Origin: Geosiphon pyriformis
Taxonomy: Eukaryota; Glomeromycota; Glomeromycetes; Archaeosporales; Geosiphonaceae
NCBI GenBank assembly: GCA_016748015.1
Contig: JAAOMT010000183.1
Coordinates: 229,500-293,499 of the forward strand
Direction of reading: 5' to 3'
DNA: 64,000 nt
The notes under the pieces are model-generated. The model was given only the letters and a program-made list of their open reading frames with translations, did not search any database and was not told the DNA's origin. The position numbers were made by a program, and so were the translations under genes. Shown in pieces: positions 1-13,049 of the stretch; position 1 is the first letter of the stretch, and every line of letters begins with the position of its first letter.

Positions 1-3000
1 GATTTCATTTTGAATAATATGCCATAACTTTAAAGCAAAATTTATTACCTTTCAGGATCAGACTTCACATATTTCGGTAATTCATTCGACCTTTCACAGA
101 GTAACACTAATTCAATGTGTTTGGCGCCAGCACTTTCCCCAAAAATTTCAACGGTTTTTTCGACAAGGTCAAATAAATCGAAGGTTCGATTGTTGAGGGT
201 AATCTTATGAGCTTCAAGTTTCGCCGCGTCCAGAATATCATTTACGATGGCAAGAACTACATCAGAAGCATGAGCCATTATTTGGACCATATCTTTTTGA
301 TCGGCAGTGAAAAGGGTGTCCTCGAAAGCAGACAAAATACCAATTATAGCTCCCAAAGGCGTGCGCAATTCTAAAATAGTTTACTTTTGAGTTTAGTTTA
401 TTCAACAAAATATGTAGACAATCTAACATACCATGCGAGGTGTTGGCTAAAATTTGACTTTTAGCCTTATTTGCGGCCTCAGCTGCTTCCATTTGTGCTT
501 CACTTTTGATTTTTTCCTCCAAAAGTCTGGAATGAGTTATAGCTAAACTTATTTGATTGGAAATCTGTTGCAAAAACGTTTTCTCGGAAGAAGACCAAGT
601 CTCTTTGGGCTTTCGATGAGCGAAAATCCAGCCGCAGGAACCGGAATCCAGGTGAATAGAAACTGACATTGAAGAGACAGCTTGATTAAGTATTCTGGAA
701 AAATGGTTTGTGTGGCTTTTGACTTCAAAATCAAAAAAACTGTTTTCAGTGTCAGATTTGCTTTTGATGGGAGCAGATGGGTCAGGTGGAGCTTCTGTGA
801 AAGATGCCAAAAATGAAGAAAGTAGATGTGTAGTCGAATCGATTTCTGGCAACCCATCCAATTGACCGCCCAATATATCTTGACTGTTATCAACTGCTTT
901 GCAAGAAACCTGTGTACCCACTAAAGCTTTTATATCTGGGTCATTGGCCGAAACAGCCATAATTTTTGCCGAGCCTTTATTCATTGGATCATTGAAGAGG
1001 ACAAATATTGAATCACAACTAAGAATTCGAAAAACCTGCTCAACTGCGGTTGATAATAATTCTTGAATACTTAATTCGGAACGAATTTTATTGCTAATAG
1101 AGAATAATAGCTGTTGCGTTTCGCTTTCGCCACGTTGTTGATCCAAAATTTCATGATATAAATTTGAAATATTGATGTTCGCTCGTACACGAGCAATTAA
1201 TTCACGAGAATTAAAAGGCTTAATCAGATAATCATCAGCACCTTTTCTTAACCCTTAAACATTGACACGAGAATGATTAACTATAGAAGAAAATATTTTA
1301 TAGGTATTTAAGGTACTCAACGTTCTGGTTTTATTACGTACCTTCCAAGCTCGCCTCTTCGCCTGCTCTTGCGGATAAGAGAATAAAAGGAATGCTTTGA
1401 GTAGATGGGTCAGAGCGTAAAATTTTTAATAGTTCAATGCCATTCATGTTGGGCATCATGACATCTGTTTTACCAAATTAAAGCAATATAAATAATCTAA
1501 ATAATGTGTAAAAATCAAAAAAAAATTGATTGCCAAATTTACCGCTTAGCACAAGATTCGGCTTGAATTCAACATTATTTATGATCCTTAGCGCATGAAG
1601 GCCATCGCAAGCACAAAAAATCTCAAACTCAGGTTTCAGAATATTAATGAGATAGTCTCTGATGTTAAAAATTAGATTGATTATCTGAAAGCCGTTCTAG
1701 GAAGAACCAAGACCATGCTTCAATTCTTACCTCATATCAGCATTATCTTCGACTATAAGAACTTTGAAACGTCCTTTTGGATCCTTTGATCCTTTTTCTT
1801 TATCCAAAGATGACCTTTTTTTCGAATCTAATCTTGGGGAGGCGATAGACAAAGTCTGTAAATGCCCTAATGTTGTAGGATTTTCGTCATCTTCGAATTT
1901 TGTGTGAAAATCATTGGAGTCATTTTTGCTCTTTATCCATTCTCTGCTTTCATCTAAATATAAATCAATATTTTTTGATGATCGATTATCCCATGAGCTT
2001 AAACCGCTGATAATATTCTTTTTAGGCAAATGATCGGTTCCAGTTGGGATCCAAATTTGGAATGTAGATCCAACACCGACTTGTGAAGTCACCTTTATAT
2101 CTCCTCCGTGACGGTTTACTAATTCTTTAACAAGAGCAAGTCCAATCCCAGTGCCTTCATGACTGCGGGCTTGTTTTGATTGAACTCGATAAAAACGCTG
2201 GAAAATATTAGGAAGTTCCTCTTTTGGGATTCCAACACCTTAGGAGTGAGAAATTGTAGAATTCGTCAGGATGGAAAGAAGTCCCTCAAAAAGATCGTCA
2301 AATGATATTAGAAGATAAACCTGTATCAGAAACTTCTATAAAAACTACTTCCCGAGATTCTCTTTTTCCAGGGGAAAGCCGTATAGTTACCGCTCCATCC
2401 CATGTGTGTTTGAAAGCGTTCAAGCCTTTATTATGTAAATTGGATAAAGAGTGAGTAAGATTATTAGAAATATGTTAGCTGTCCAAATTTATAATAAAAA
2501 TTAAATATTACATAAATTAAATATGATCTTTTCATATAGGTCTAAATCAAGATAGACTTCGCACTCTAATTGACTTTCTAAAACTTCATCGACTGGGATG
2601 TCGATTATAAGAGTTAAGCCAAAAGATCGAGCCATGCTCTGAAAGTTTAAGACCAATTCCCTAGTGAGCCCGGCGATTTTTGTTTCACAATAATATGCTT
2701 TCACATGACCTGCTTCAATTCGCGAGAACTAGAAAATTTAACAAAGCGTGATAGTTGTTCGTTATGGATACTTATCAAAAACATGCGAGAAATATTTTGG
2801 ACTTCGAACCAACCTCTAAAAGCGTGTTTACCAATTTGAGTAACCGTCGGGCATTGCGTTGAATCATTTCTAAATTGAAAAGAATTGAAGAATCGGGTTC
2901 GCATGTGGCAATGGCATCTTCAAGTGGAGCTAACATCAACGTAAGCGGGGCTAATAATGGAAAAGGCAAACTATCTTACAATTAGAAGAATAAAATATAT

Positions 3001-4764
3001 ATATATGAAATGATAAATTTTACTTTTCAATTCATGACTAATGTTTTGAAAGAACCTAATCTTTTGAAGATTAAGATCGGCTAAAATTTTTGCTTTCTTT
3101 CTTTCTTCTTCACGTGAAAGACCATTTTTCAAACTAGAGCTGAAATGACCAACTACTAGCTGATGAAATAATAATGAAAATAGCATTAGAGTGCATAATG
3201 CTCCCTGGAAGTTGAAAATTTCTTAAGCACCGACCTTGAAAAATTCTAAATATTCTTTGTCAAGAGCGCGATGGCTATTAATGCCACATATTAGAATGGC
3301 AGTCAAGATACCTTTCCCAGCAAAGGATGTTGATACAGGAAGAAGGATTGCTCGAGATTCATTAGCGAGTTCAACGACAACATGTTTATTAGTTTTGATG
3401 ACTTCTTCAAGAGGCCACGTAGTGAGATTGGACGAGGAAGAAAGACTTGGTGAAAATGTATTATCTTTGTCTGTTGATATTTCTTCAGAATCAGGCGAGT
3501 TAAGTAAATAATCCGGGAGAATTCTTTTAGATAGTCCTGTTACGAATGTCACTTCCTCGACTCCATCTTTACCAGTTTGGGCGAGTAGATTTTCATCGAA
3601 GGTCGTTGCGGCTAAACGAGCTACATAACCTTGACATTTTTTATCAGTTTGCTTGTTCTCCTCGACAAGGTAAATCAAGGCATAGGGGATATCAGCAACA
3701 TGATCCCGAAGAATTTTTGTGACTAAATGACAGGAGCTTTCAACAGATTTCGCACCTTTTGGTTGAGAATTATATTTTGATTATTTACCAAATTTGGCTA
3801 AGCCAAAATATTGCAATTTTACATTCTCATACCATGGGTTCCTTTTCCTAATTCGCCTAGCGTTTTAAGACGACGAGCAGATATCACCCTTTCTGTTGTT
3901 TCATGAACTGCAGCGAAGATCCCAATAACTGTTTTATCTTCAGCAAATATTGGACTAAAAGCGAAGGACATATAGGACTCTTCATTATAACCGGCTCGCG
4001 AGATATAAAGCAAGAGATCTTCGTGATATTGCCCTTTACCGGTCAATGTTACACTAATAATATTCTTTTTAGATTTTATAAGCTTCATTTGAAACCATTA
4101 TTTATATTAAGATACATTTACCCAGTAAAAATCGATTCTACTACATCCCATGTTTCGGCCCAAACTTCAGATGCTGGTGACCCCAATGCTGAAGAAAGAA
4201 AAATTAAAGATAGCGAGACAAAAAAGTTGAACCAATTGTGTTTTTTCTGACTAGGAATTTTTTCCTTACCATGTGGGTGTTTATTTTGCAATAAAGGGAC
4301 GCAATCTAAAAAATTTCACCAAGAAATTACTATCGTCTTTTAAGTGGAAAGCTTGATAGTTGAAGTTCCCAACTTACATTGGTTATAGATTAATAAGTGT
4401 TGAGTCCCAAGGTAGATTGCATGTGGGCAAACTGAGCGAAGACAGAATGTCTACAATGTGAGCAAAATAGAAGAGTGAAAATTTTCAGCCAAAAAGATAA
4501 TTTCAATCTGAGCCATTAATATTTGGGCCAATAAATTTTCTAACAATTCATCTTAAGAGTTTATTAAATTTGCGATATTTGAAGCTGAAGAAATAGCAAA
4601 TAGCAAATACACACCACAAGTGATTTTATGGAATCAGGCCAGGACTCCATAGGACCGAGTTCAGTTGCTGACCAGTCCATAGAATAAACAATCTCGATGA
4701 CTGATGGTTCATTTTCAATAGGTTTCGAGATTTCCTTGTTTGCTTGAATTTTGCTAAACGACAT
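1..4764 (-). CDS. Dual hybrid histidine kinase, 15 exons seen, C-terminal part beyond the left edge
   Basis: Predicted two-component sensor with two kinase cores in one chain. Exons by eye: 4764-4615, 4450-4378, 4305-4270, 4188-4122, 4053-3833, 3755-3235, 3159-3024, 2950-2814, 2728-2512, 2425-2321, 2238-1731, 1658-1543, 1464-1342, 1253-432, 370-49. All are in phase with no stop, giving about 1184 residues before the edge. Domains in order: N-terminal PAS-like region (ELGPMESWP, then YLGTQHLLIYNQ); GAF-like region (residues about 200-350); HisKA1 with H-box NISHELKTPLT (His near 399); HATPase1 with N-box NAFKHTWDG, G1 SDTGVGIP and G2 GTGIGLALVKEL; receiver 1 (VEDNADMR, phospho-Asp in SDVMMPNMNG near 763, KPF); GAF (about 835-1040); HisKA2 with NTSHELRTPLG (His near 1077). 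The start at 4764 opens the first exon. A decayed paralogue (53.5-60.3 kb) shows that HATPase2 and a final receiver should follow. No transmembrane segment is seen, so it is probably cytosolic. The sensed signal is unknown. Confidence 0.88.
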
Positions 4765-4780
4765 ATATTCCTCAACTATA

Positions 4781-4848
4781 GATTGATTGTGAATAATTAA
4801 TTGATTGATTCATTCATTCATTAATTCATTGATTCATACATTCATTTC
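4781..4848. repeat. Imperfect ATTC/GATT tetranucleotide repeat
   Basis: A run of GATT units turns into ATTC units just upstream of the histidine kinase start. It is a simple repeat and could be polymorphic. No function is implied. Confidence 0.8.
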
Positions 4849-7800
4849 TAGAAACACTTTAATGATTATTATGATTCAGAAAAATTCACCACCTTTAAAA
4901 GATTGAAACAAATTCTTTTCTGGTAGTTTTATCTTCTTTCATTGATATTTATACACCCTTCCAATATTTAATCTCAAAAATCATTTTATGGCGAACAAGC
5001 AATTTAAGAATTAATAATAATGAAAGCAATACAAACCGCACAATAATTTTCCTTTTCCTTTCTGTGGAAAATTCATATTTTCTTCCTTTAGCGGCTTATT
5101 TTTCAAAGCGAAAGAATGGTCGAGAGGAGTCCAGAACATTAATTTTTTTTGAATGATATTTTGCTTTTGTATTTTTTAATTTACATGTAAGTGTAACCTC
5201 GGTATTGCATTTTTTGACAAGTGATTTTCGCTTTGTTTACTTTAAGATTTACAGTTATTAATCTAAGAAAAAAACTGTCAGGAAATACATACAGGAATTT
5301 ATGCAAGTATTTCAAGGCTCCTGCACAATTTTATGAATCTCATACGTTCAATAACGCGTGGGCTTATTAAGGTTGTGCAGCATTTTTGTTTTAATTTTGG
5401 AATCAATTAGTGAAGGGTATGAAAATGGGAATATTTATTCCCTGAACATAGGAGGCTTGGGCGTGGAACGACAATTTTAGGAATGGGTTGTAACATTTAC
5501 GGCTCAAATATTTTGGGTACTTACAAAAACACCTTACAAGTGAGCGATATTTGCCTAATATTAAACATACATCAAAAGTTTTATTATTTGCAAGCACAAT
5601 TTCTTCGAGGCGATTTCAGGTTAAAACCTTTTAAAATATCCATCATGAAAAAACAATCATAACAACAATTATGCTTTCCTATTGCCACTTCCCCATTAGC
5701 ATCTTTAGGGGTGAAGGTTGTGACAGCCTTTATGCTTGTCACAATTATGTGGCTATTCAGATCGGGTCCTCTGGATTTTAAACTTGGACAAAACCGAGAA
5801 AACAAATATTATTGGATTTCATTTTTTAAGACCTACTTTTTATTTTGCCCTTAGAATTAAATATGCTTAATATTAATCTCTTGTAATGCATTTAATAAAT
5901 GCACATTTGCCATTAGCCTTCAGAAATTCGAAATTCGGAGAAGAAAACTCTAACCCAAAATAGTTTTATTCAAACTTTAAGTACTTGCAATAAACAATGA
6001 TGTCTTTATATTGAAAATTTAATTACGTCCCAGGATCCACTTGATTGTAAAAATATCCATTTGGAAAATTTCATGCACAACAAAAACATTTCAGTGTTCT
6101 TGTGATCCATTCAATTTCATAATTAGTTTGTGCAGTCCCATTTTTTTGACGTATCAAAAGCAAATAATAACAATAAGCCAAAAGCGTAGTTGAAAAAAGG
6201 TTTTTCCCACACTTTTTTTTACGAGATTTCACCAAGTATAAGTTAGGAAATTATAAATGTGAAAATTTAGATTTAAATCAGCTGCTGTTGTTTATTAAAT
6301 ATCCAATTTGTAATACACCTAAAAGGTATGCTATAAGACTCAAGTCGAATGTAAAAAAAACTTTAGGAGGATAATAATTAAAATTTTTCAGAGTTTTTCT
6401 TAAATCTGCAATGTAAGATGGAAATTAATGACATATTATTATAAATTCTAATTTAAATTTTCAATTTTTTCAGTAGTACAAAAGTTTTTGAAATCATTAT
6501 TTTTATTATTTAATAAATAATTGGTAATATTGATTTAGTAATAAGAGAATAAACTTACTTACGACTATTTATTAAAAAATAATTACAAAAAATTTTTCTA
6601 CCAAGTTATTTATATATTATAAAAAATATATTGTTACTGATTTGAATAACACATTAACAAATAGCAAAGTGGAACAAATATTGCATAACAAAAAATGATC
6701 AAAGAGAAATTCAACTTGAAGAAGTGAATTAAATTTGTAGAAATTTAATGTGCAAGATCAGTCTCTTAAATTTCTTAATTATTATTCTTTCCAAAAGATA
6801 ACAAAAGAATTTAAAGATTAAGAGATAGTCTGTACTGTCAATAAAAGATAACACAATTGCTATAATTATATGCCTTATATCAATGTTCTTATAATTTAAT
6901 AATAGATATTATTGTGCTTTTTAATAAACATTTATTCAATATACTTTACAAAAGCTAAAAAATATACAAATCAAGAAAAGAAAAAGATATTATTGTATTG
7001 ATATTTGTTTAAATTAATTGATCTGAGTGTAAATACTTTTTTATAGCTTTAAAAAGTCTTGTTTATATATTTTTAAAAAGAGATTAATGATTAAATTAGT
7101 AATCACATTAATAATTCAGTCAATAATTACATCAATGACTTTATTTTAAAATCAGAAAAGCTAATACATGTAATTAAATATGATTAAATAATTAATATAA
7201 AAATTTCAACCATAACAATAACATTAAATGTTTATTAAAATCCAATAATTTTTTGGTTGTATAATTAAAAAAATGTAATTTTAAATTGGAATTGTGATAT
7301 AGTTTAAAATTTTTCAAATTAAAAATGCATATTAAATTTTATAATTAAATTTATAAATTATATTTTAGTATTTAAAAAAATTTACAAGGAAAATATTAAA
7401 AATATACACTAGATTTATATAATTATTCATAAAAAAAAGGAATTAAAAGTTTTAAATTTTATAAAAAACTTGGAAGTTTTTATTTAAAATAATTCTTTTG
7501 TAAACCATTTTTGAAAAAGGTTTTTTCATAACTCATTTCATTAGAAATGAAATTTGGACAATGACTTTTAAATTTTCTTATATGTGTTATAAAAACTTCA
7601 AGAATCCATAAACCAATTTCAAGTTTAGAGATTTCAAATATGGAAATTTACAAAGACTCGAATTTTTAGATCTGATATATTATTTGGTTCGAGATACCGT
7701 CAAGAAAAGAAGGTCGTTTGTTTGACGAAAACAAAAAGTAAAAAAGTTGCTTTTGCGGTTTGCGATATCAAAAATGAATGTTTGAAGATTTTATTGATAT

Positions 7801-8426
7801 AAAAAATATATTCCTTATCATTAATTGAAATAAAATCTTTACTTCCGAACATTTATTTAAGGTTAACGGGCTAATAGTTTTTTTTATATTTCCCAAATCT
7901 ATTTGACCTTTTAGCTTAAAGATACGTACCTCGATTGTGTTCTAAATTTTAGATTTGTTGTATCAAACTCTTTAATTTGGTAAACTCATAAAAAGATGGG
8001 CGAAAACGAAAATTCTTGTTCAAAACTTAGATTTGACCATTTTTTTGCATTATGTTTTTGGGAGCAACCCTCCCAGTATCACCCATCTCTGTAAGCATAC
8101 ATGCATAAAATTTTATTCCACAAAAAGTCAAATCTTATAACGAAAATATAATTAACCAATTTTAGCTAGTAGAAACAGGGTTTCTTTCCATTCAATGATT
8201 CAAACTCATTTATTATTTATTATTTATGCAATCACCCAATTAAAAAGTTGTAATACGTGAAAAAAAGATTAAACAATGTTTATTTCGGATTATGTTATAA
8301 CAGGTAATCTGTCATACTAAACTACTTAAACGTGAAAAAATTGATAATTCTCAAAAGTTAAAAAAATCGTGAAGGAAAAACCGGCCAATAAGGGAAAGAG
8401 CAAATACATAAATTTCATCGGTTAAA
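4849..8426. other. AT-rich intergenic region
   Basis: No convincing gene. Short open frames at 5.4-5.8 kb lack family signatures. About 6.4-7.5 kb is an extreme A+T tract. The upstream regions of the histidine kinase (minus) and the MATH-BTB gene (plus) both lie here. Confidence 0.55.
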
Positions 8427-9652
8427 ATGACTCTAGATATTAGTAACCGTGCCACCTTTGAATTCGATCTCAACAACATTGGAGTAATCACTAGACTTTA
8501 CAGTCCGCTGTTTGCCACCTCCGATCGTCATTTTTGGCAACTTGAATTTGACAAGGTTGGACCATATTGAATTGAGCGGATCAATCTTATTTTTCAAACT
8601 ATTTTATACTTAGGTAAATCCAGAGTCCGTTGGTTACTGTGGATTTTATTTGCGAGCAATCACAAATGAAGAAGAAAAGAAAATTGAGTCAACTTGGGAA
8701 CAAAGAAATATAATGCAAGTTACTTTATTTATCAAGGATAAGTATTTGATATTAAAGAAGGCTTCATTAAAGAGAGAATTTACAACAAAGAGGACAAAAA
8801 ACGGTATATAATGAAGACTTTATACCACATATTGGCTTTAAAGAAAGCCGCAAAACCTGACCGTCATTTTTTTGTGAAAAACCAAATCACAGGCAGCCCT
8901 AGATTTTGTAAAATTTCAGATCTTCCATTAAATATAACTCTCGGTGTTTCATTCGAGAAAATTGAGCTGTCCGCCGAAAAAAAGCTCGTTCCATTTCCTA
9001 GCGCACCAATCCCCAAGGATCTTATCTCTGCCTGGAAGTCAGTTTTAAACAATAGCGAATTCGCCGATATTCAGTTTATGGTGCAAGGCGTGCCTGTATA
9101 TGCCATGAGTCCAATTTTGATTGCCCGTTCGGAATATTTTCGAGACATGTTTACAGGAAGCTGGTCGGAATCGAATCAGACTGATTCTTATCATACCATT
9201 GAGGTGCCTGATTTTCATCCAAAAACATTCTTGGAAATGTTGCATTATTTATACACTGGACGTGTCAACTTTAAGAATGACCCATCTTCTTCTCATTATC
9301 CTGTTGCTATTTTCAGGTAGGCAATGCTCAATCTCTACATTTATTCGTGAAATGTTTTTAATGAATTTTTTTTTTACTTGCTAGCATTGCTGATAAGTAC
9401 CTGGTAAAAGAACTGCGTCAAATTGCCTATAAAATGATATCCGACCAATTGACTATCAATAATTGCGCCGAGCTTCTATTTAAAACCGCATGGAAGTGGC
9501 CCGATTTGAAAGAAGACATTATAAAATATTTTGTGCGGAATTTCAAGGAAGCTTGTGAATCCGAAGGATTCAAGCACATAATATCCAATCCGGGAGATTA
9601 TACCATGTTTTCTGAGGTTTTGGCTGATCTCTTCGCTGCTTTGAAATCCTGA
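8427..9652 (+). CDS. MATH-BTB domain protein (SPOP-like)
   Basis: Model of four exons, 8427-8555, 8614-8803, 8848-9316 and 9385-9652, giving 351 residues. Residues about 1-110 resemble a MATH domain (FWQLEFDK, then VGYCGFYLRAI). Residues about 180-265 are a BTB/POZ domain: FADIQFMVQG, LIARSEYFRDMFTGSWSE and FLEMLHYLYTGRV. A BACK-like helical tail follows (SIADKYLVKELR, then NNCAELLFKTAWKW). In characterised relatives MATH binds the substrate and BTB binds cullin-3, so a role as a CUL3 ubiquitin-ligase adaptor is likely by family. The third junction uses a short 47-nt intron (8804-8847) inferred because the upstream frame meets a stop, so it is the weakest part of the model. Confidence 0.82.
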
Positions 9653-11955
9653 ATTTCAGCTTTCCTATGGCTTGCTTTTTTATGAAAGTATATTTTTAAT
9701 CGAAATGACTTGATATAAGCTTATAGGGCAAATTTTTAAAAACGGAAATATCCATCACGATAGCCTAAGCATTTTGCGTATCTTTTTGAACTTTTATAGA
9801 AATGATTTATAGTGCCTTGAGTAATTTCAATGCAGTGTAAGCCGAAAAATCCAAATTTAGTTTGGTTAAAAATTCGAATAAAGGATATATAGCTTTTTAT
9901 AAAAGTATAAAACATGTGACCCTTGAAAATTCCAGTAATGGAAAACTTAAAGATGAATAGTGCAACAAAAATAAGTTAGTAATAAAATAAAATGTTTTAA
10001 GATGAGAAAATGAGATGTCAACTTAAAATTTAAGGTTTTCATAAAATTAAAAGTAGACATCTGTTTAAATTGAGAATTCAAAAAATTACAAATCTTAAAC
10101 ACAAATACAAATATTCAAACTTTTATTTTACAAGTTTAAGTTTTATAATAAATTTTTAACCTTTTTTTTTGTTTTATAATCAAAAATTAATATATAATTT
10201 TATTATAACTTCATATTTATAATATATTCATTTTATTTTTTCATTATTAAAAACTTTTTAATAAAATAAATTTTCATTTTTTTTAAAATCTAACTATTGT
10301 TATAAATTTCTAAAAAAATTTCATGATAATTATAGAATAAGATATTTACCATAATTAATTTAATTATTAGAAAGATGGATTGTATTTTTTAAAATGACAT
10401 AAATAAGAATATTAAAAAGTTATTATAACCACTTATAAAAGATAATAAATTCATTGCTTTTGATTTCTTATATTATGTATTTTTTATAAAAAAAAACTTA
10501 TACTAAAAACAAAATATTATTAATAGCTTATAAAAAAGCCTTATAGTTTTTAAATGGAATAAAATTAATATTTTGGTCACTAATTTTAGTATTAGAAAAA
10601 TAAATTTATAATTACTTATTAATTTATTTTGTGTATAATGTTATAAATGCCTAAATCTTTGAAATTAGTCATTCTCATTCAATTTAATTGATTATCAAGC
10701 TTATATTGGAAAAATAATAGTTTTATTTAAATTTTGAGCAAATTTCCTAACTAGTCATTCTTATAAGCAATTGAAATATTCAATTTTTGAACTGAACAAC
10801 ATTAAAGCAAAAAAAAATTTGTTTGAATCTTCTATTGAAGTATCGTTTATATTTAATGTCGGGGAATTTCGGAATATTGTAAGAGTTTAACCAACCTATT
10901 TGAGGTATTAAAAGAACTTTTCAAGAATATATGACTAATTTTCTTTTTGAAGAAATTGGTCTATGGATTATTGGCAGGTTGGGATGGCTTTTTGTTTTTT
11001 TTTCATTTTCTTCAAATTAATGTTTATTACTCATTATTATTCTCACTTCTATCTTATTGGAAGGTCTTTGGATAAAGTTAATTGTCAGCTTGTATTGTTA
11101 TTATTATTAACAATACAAAAATATCCGGACTTGGGTGATGAATATGTACATCACTGAAAACTTTGTATAATTTGTATATTTCCTTAGATTTCCCAGCATA
11201 GTAAATATTCATTAACGTAAAAGATTTTTATGGAGAACAACTATCTTGAGCAAACAATTATTTTGCAAAAAATATTGATAGGAATTTACTACTTCAAGAA
11301 GTCTTTTTTTTCATTAAACATGAATTCCTATAATCACTATGAACTTTCTTATCAGCTAAGATCTTGATTCACTAAAACTATTTGCTTCATTGAAATTTCC
11401 TTTTTTGAGTTGATTCAAATTCCCTTTTTGATAATATATAGCTTATTGTGTCTTCCCTTTAATCGTATAATTATTATTAAATGGTTTACTCTTTTTTTTC
11501 GGCAATAGAGATTACATAGTTATTTAGAGAATGAGCCTGCGAACAATTAAAGCCCCATTGAGATAAATAATGATGCTCAAAATCAAGAACATGTAAAAAA
11601 TATCTAACCTACAATATCCTTTGAAAATAAACGAGTATAGAAAGATGGTCCGAAAATAGTTTAAACATTCTCATTATTAATAGGCCTACACTTTACCCCA
11701 ATCCTAAATGCGAAAAAACTTTGCTTGTTACTTTTAACTTTGAGGAAACGCAATTTTCTTCTCAAAGACATCAAAGGTGTCGTAATCCTGATTCTAGAAA
11801 CTCCCACCCCTAAACTTCTAAATGAATGACAAAATAGTGCCTATTGTGCTACATCCATTTAAATTGCCAATAAAAGCGATTCATTTAAGATTAAAATATA
11901 TAATTAAAAAAATTTCGAGCTTTAATTTCGCCCTTTACTTCTTATTCTTTAAAAA
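9653..11955. other. AT-rich intergenic region
   Basis: Mostly A+T sequence, densest at about 10.0-10.7 kb. A 64-codon frame at 10963-11157 is low complexity and is not supported as a gene. Confidence 0.5.
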
Positions 11956-13049
11956 ATGACTTCTCTATATTATGAGTCAAACAAAAAAAATTCAACCTTT
12001 GTAAAAAACCCTATTCCCCATTCCTTTATGAAATGTTACGCAACGGATATACCAACAGAAATATTTGCCAATTTTTGTGAATTTCTTCCACCTCAGGATC
12101 TCTTTTCCTTAGTCCCTGTTTGTAAATCGTATCGAGATATTTTGTACGCTTCTAATTCTACAATTACCGAACAGATCTGGCGCAATTCACGGCGGACGTA
12201 TTTTCCATCAATGATAGAGCCACCATTGGAAGGAATGAATGAAAGAGAGTATACTGTTTTACTCTTTCTACAAAGAACTTGCCAAGTTTGTGGAATGAGA
12301 CGAGATGAAATGCCTGTTCCTCTTCATTGGGAGTTTAAAATCAGGTGTTGTGAAGAATGCTTTGAGAAAAATGTTGCCAGGTATGTGGAATTTTATTCAA
12401 TCTAGTTTGATCTCAGGTTAAATTTGTTTTTATATTAATTTTAAATTAACGTTTCTATCTTCAAATTTTTTCTAGTCATGGGGAACTGATCAAAGAAAAA
12501 ACTCGCCGCCCTCTTTTATCAACCCTACCCTATATCTCAAAAGATCGAGTATCTACACACTTTGCAAAAAAAGCTTGGCCACAAAACTTGAAATCCAAAG
12601 TCTCCGACCCATTGACGTTAACTCATAATCGCTTACGCATTTACTGGCGTCCAGATGTTGAGAAACTCCTCAAAAGATTTCAAGCTTTGAAACCAAAAGA
12701 ACGATCAATCTTCCCCGACCAAGAATCAAAAAATTTACTTTTAAAAATGCAAGATTTTGAGAAAAGACGACAAGCTTACACAATTGAGATGAAAGAAAAA
12801 AAGGAACTTGTCCGAAGAACCAGGTTTGCCCGAGAAATGGAGGCTTTTGAAAGGGAAAAAAATAGTGATGGTACCCCAAAATATCACTCACCAATGTTCG
12901 GGTATTGTCAGACGCATCAGAAACCCTTAAACTTTTTTATTTTCACCGAAAAAGATTGGGAGAATTGGAGACGACAGATGAATAAGGAATATTATTTGAT
13001 GATGGAACGAGCGAATTCTTTTAAACCAATTATGTGTAATGCTTTGTGA
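11956..13049 (+). CDS. F-box protein with a Cys cluster
   Basis: Two exons, 11956-12380 and 12476-13049, joined at AG|T (332 residues). The F-box lies at residues about 33-75 (DIPTEIFANFCEFLPPQDLF, then VPVCKSYRDILY). It is followed by IWRNSRRTYFP and a cysteine pattern CQVCGMRRDE ... IRCCEECF that could bind zinc. The C-terminal half is basic and helix-prone, with a second possible metal site (FGYCQTHQKP). F-box proteins link substrates to SCF ubiquitin ligases through Skp1, and the substrate here is unknown. The gene at 18530-19559 is a clear paralogue with the same intron position and the same order of F-box, IWR.SR and CC..C. The start at 11956 is the first ATG of the open frame. Confidence 0.8.

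Noticed and set aside
3236-3511. Plus-strand frame of 91 codons inside the histidine kinase, with a mirror copy at 54870-55130
   Set aside because: Both are antisense shadows of the same GAF-region exon. Their similarity follows from the paralogy of the kinases.
5403-5805. Two short minus-strand frames of 64 and 73 codons
   Set aside because: No start context, splice partner or family signature. Such frames are expected by chance at this length.
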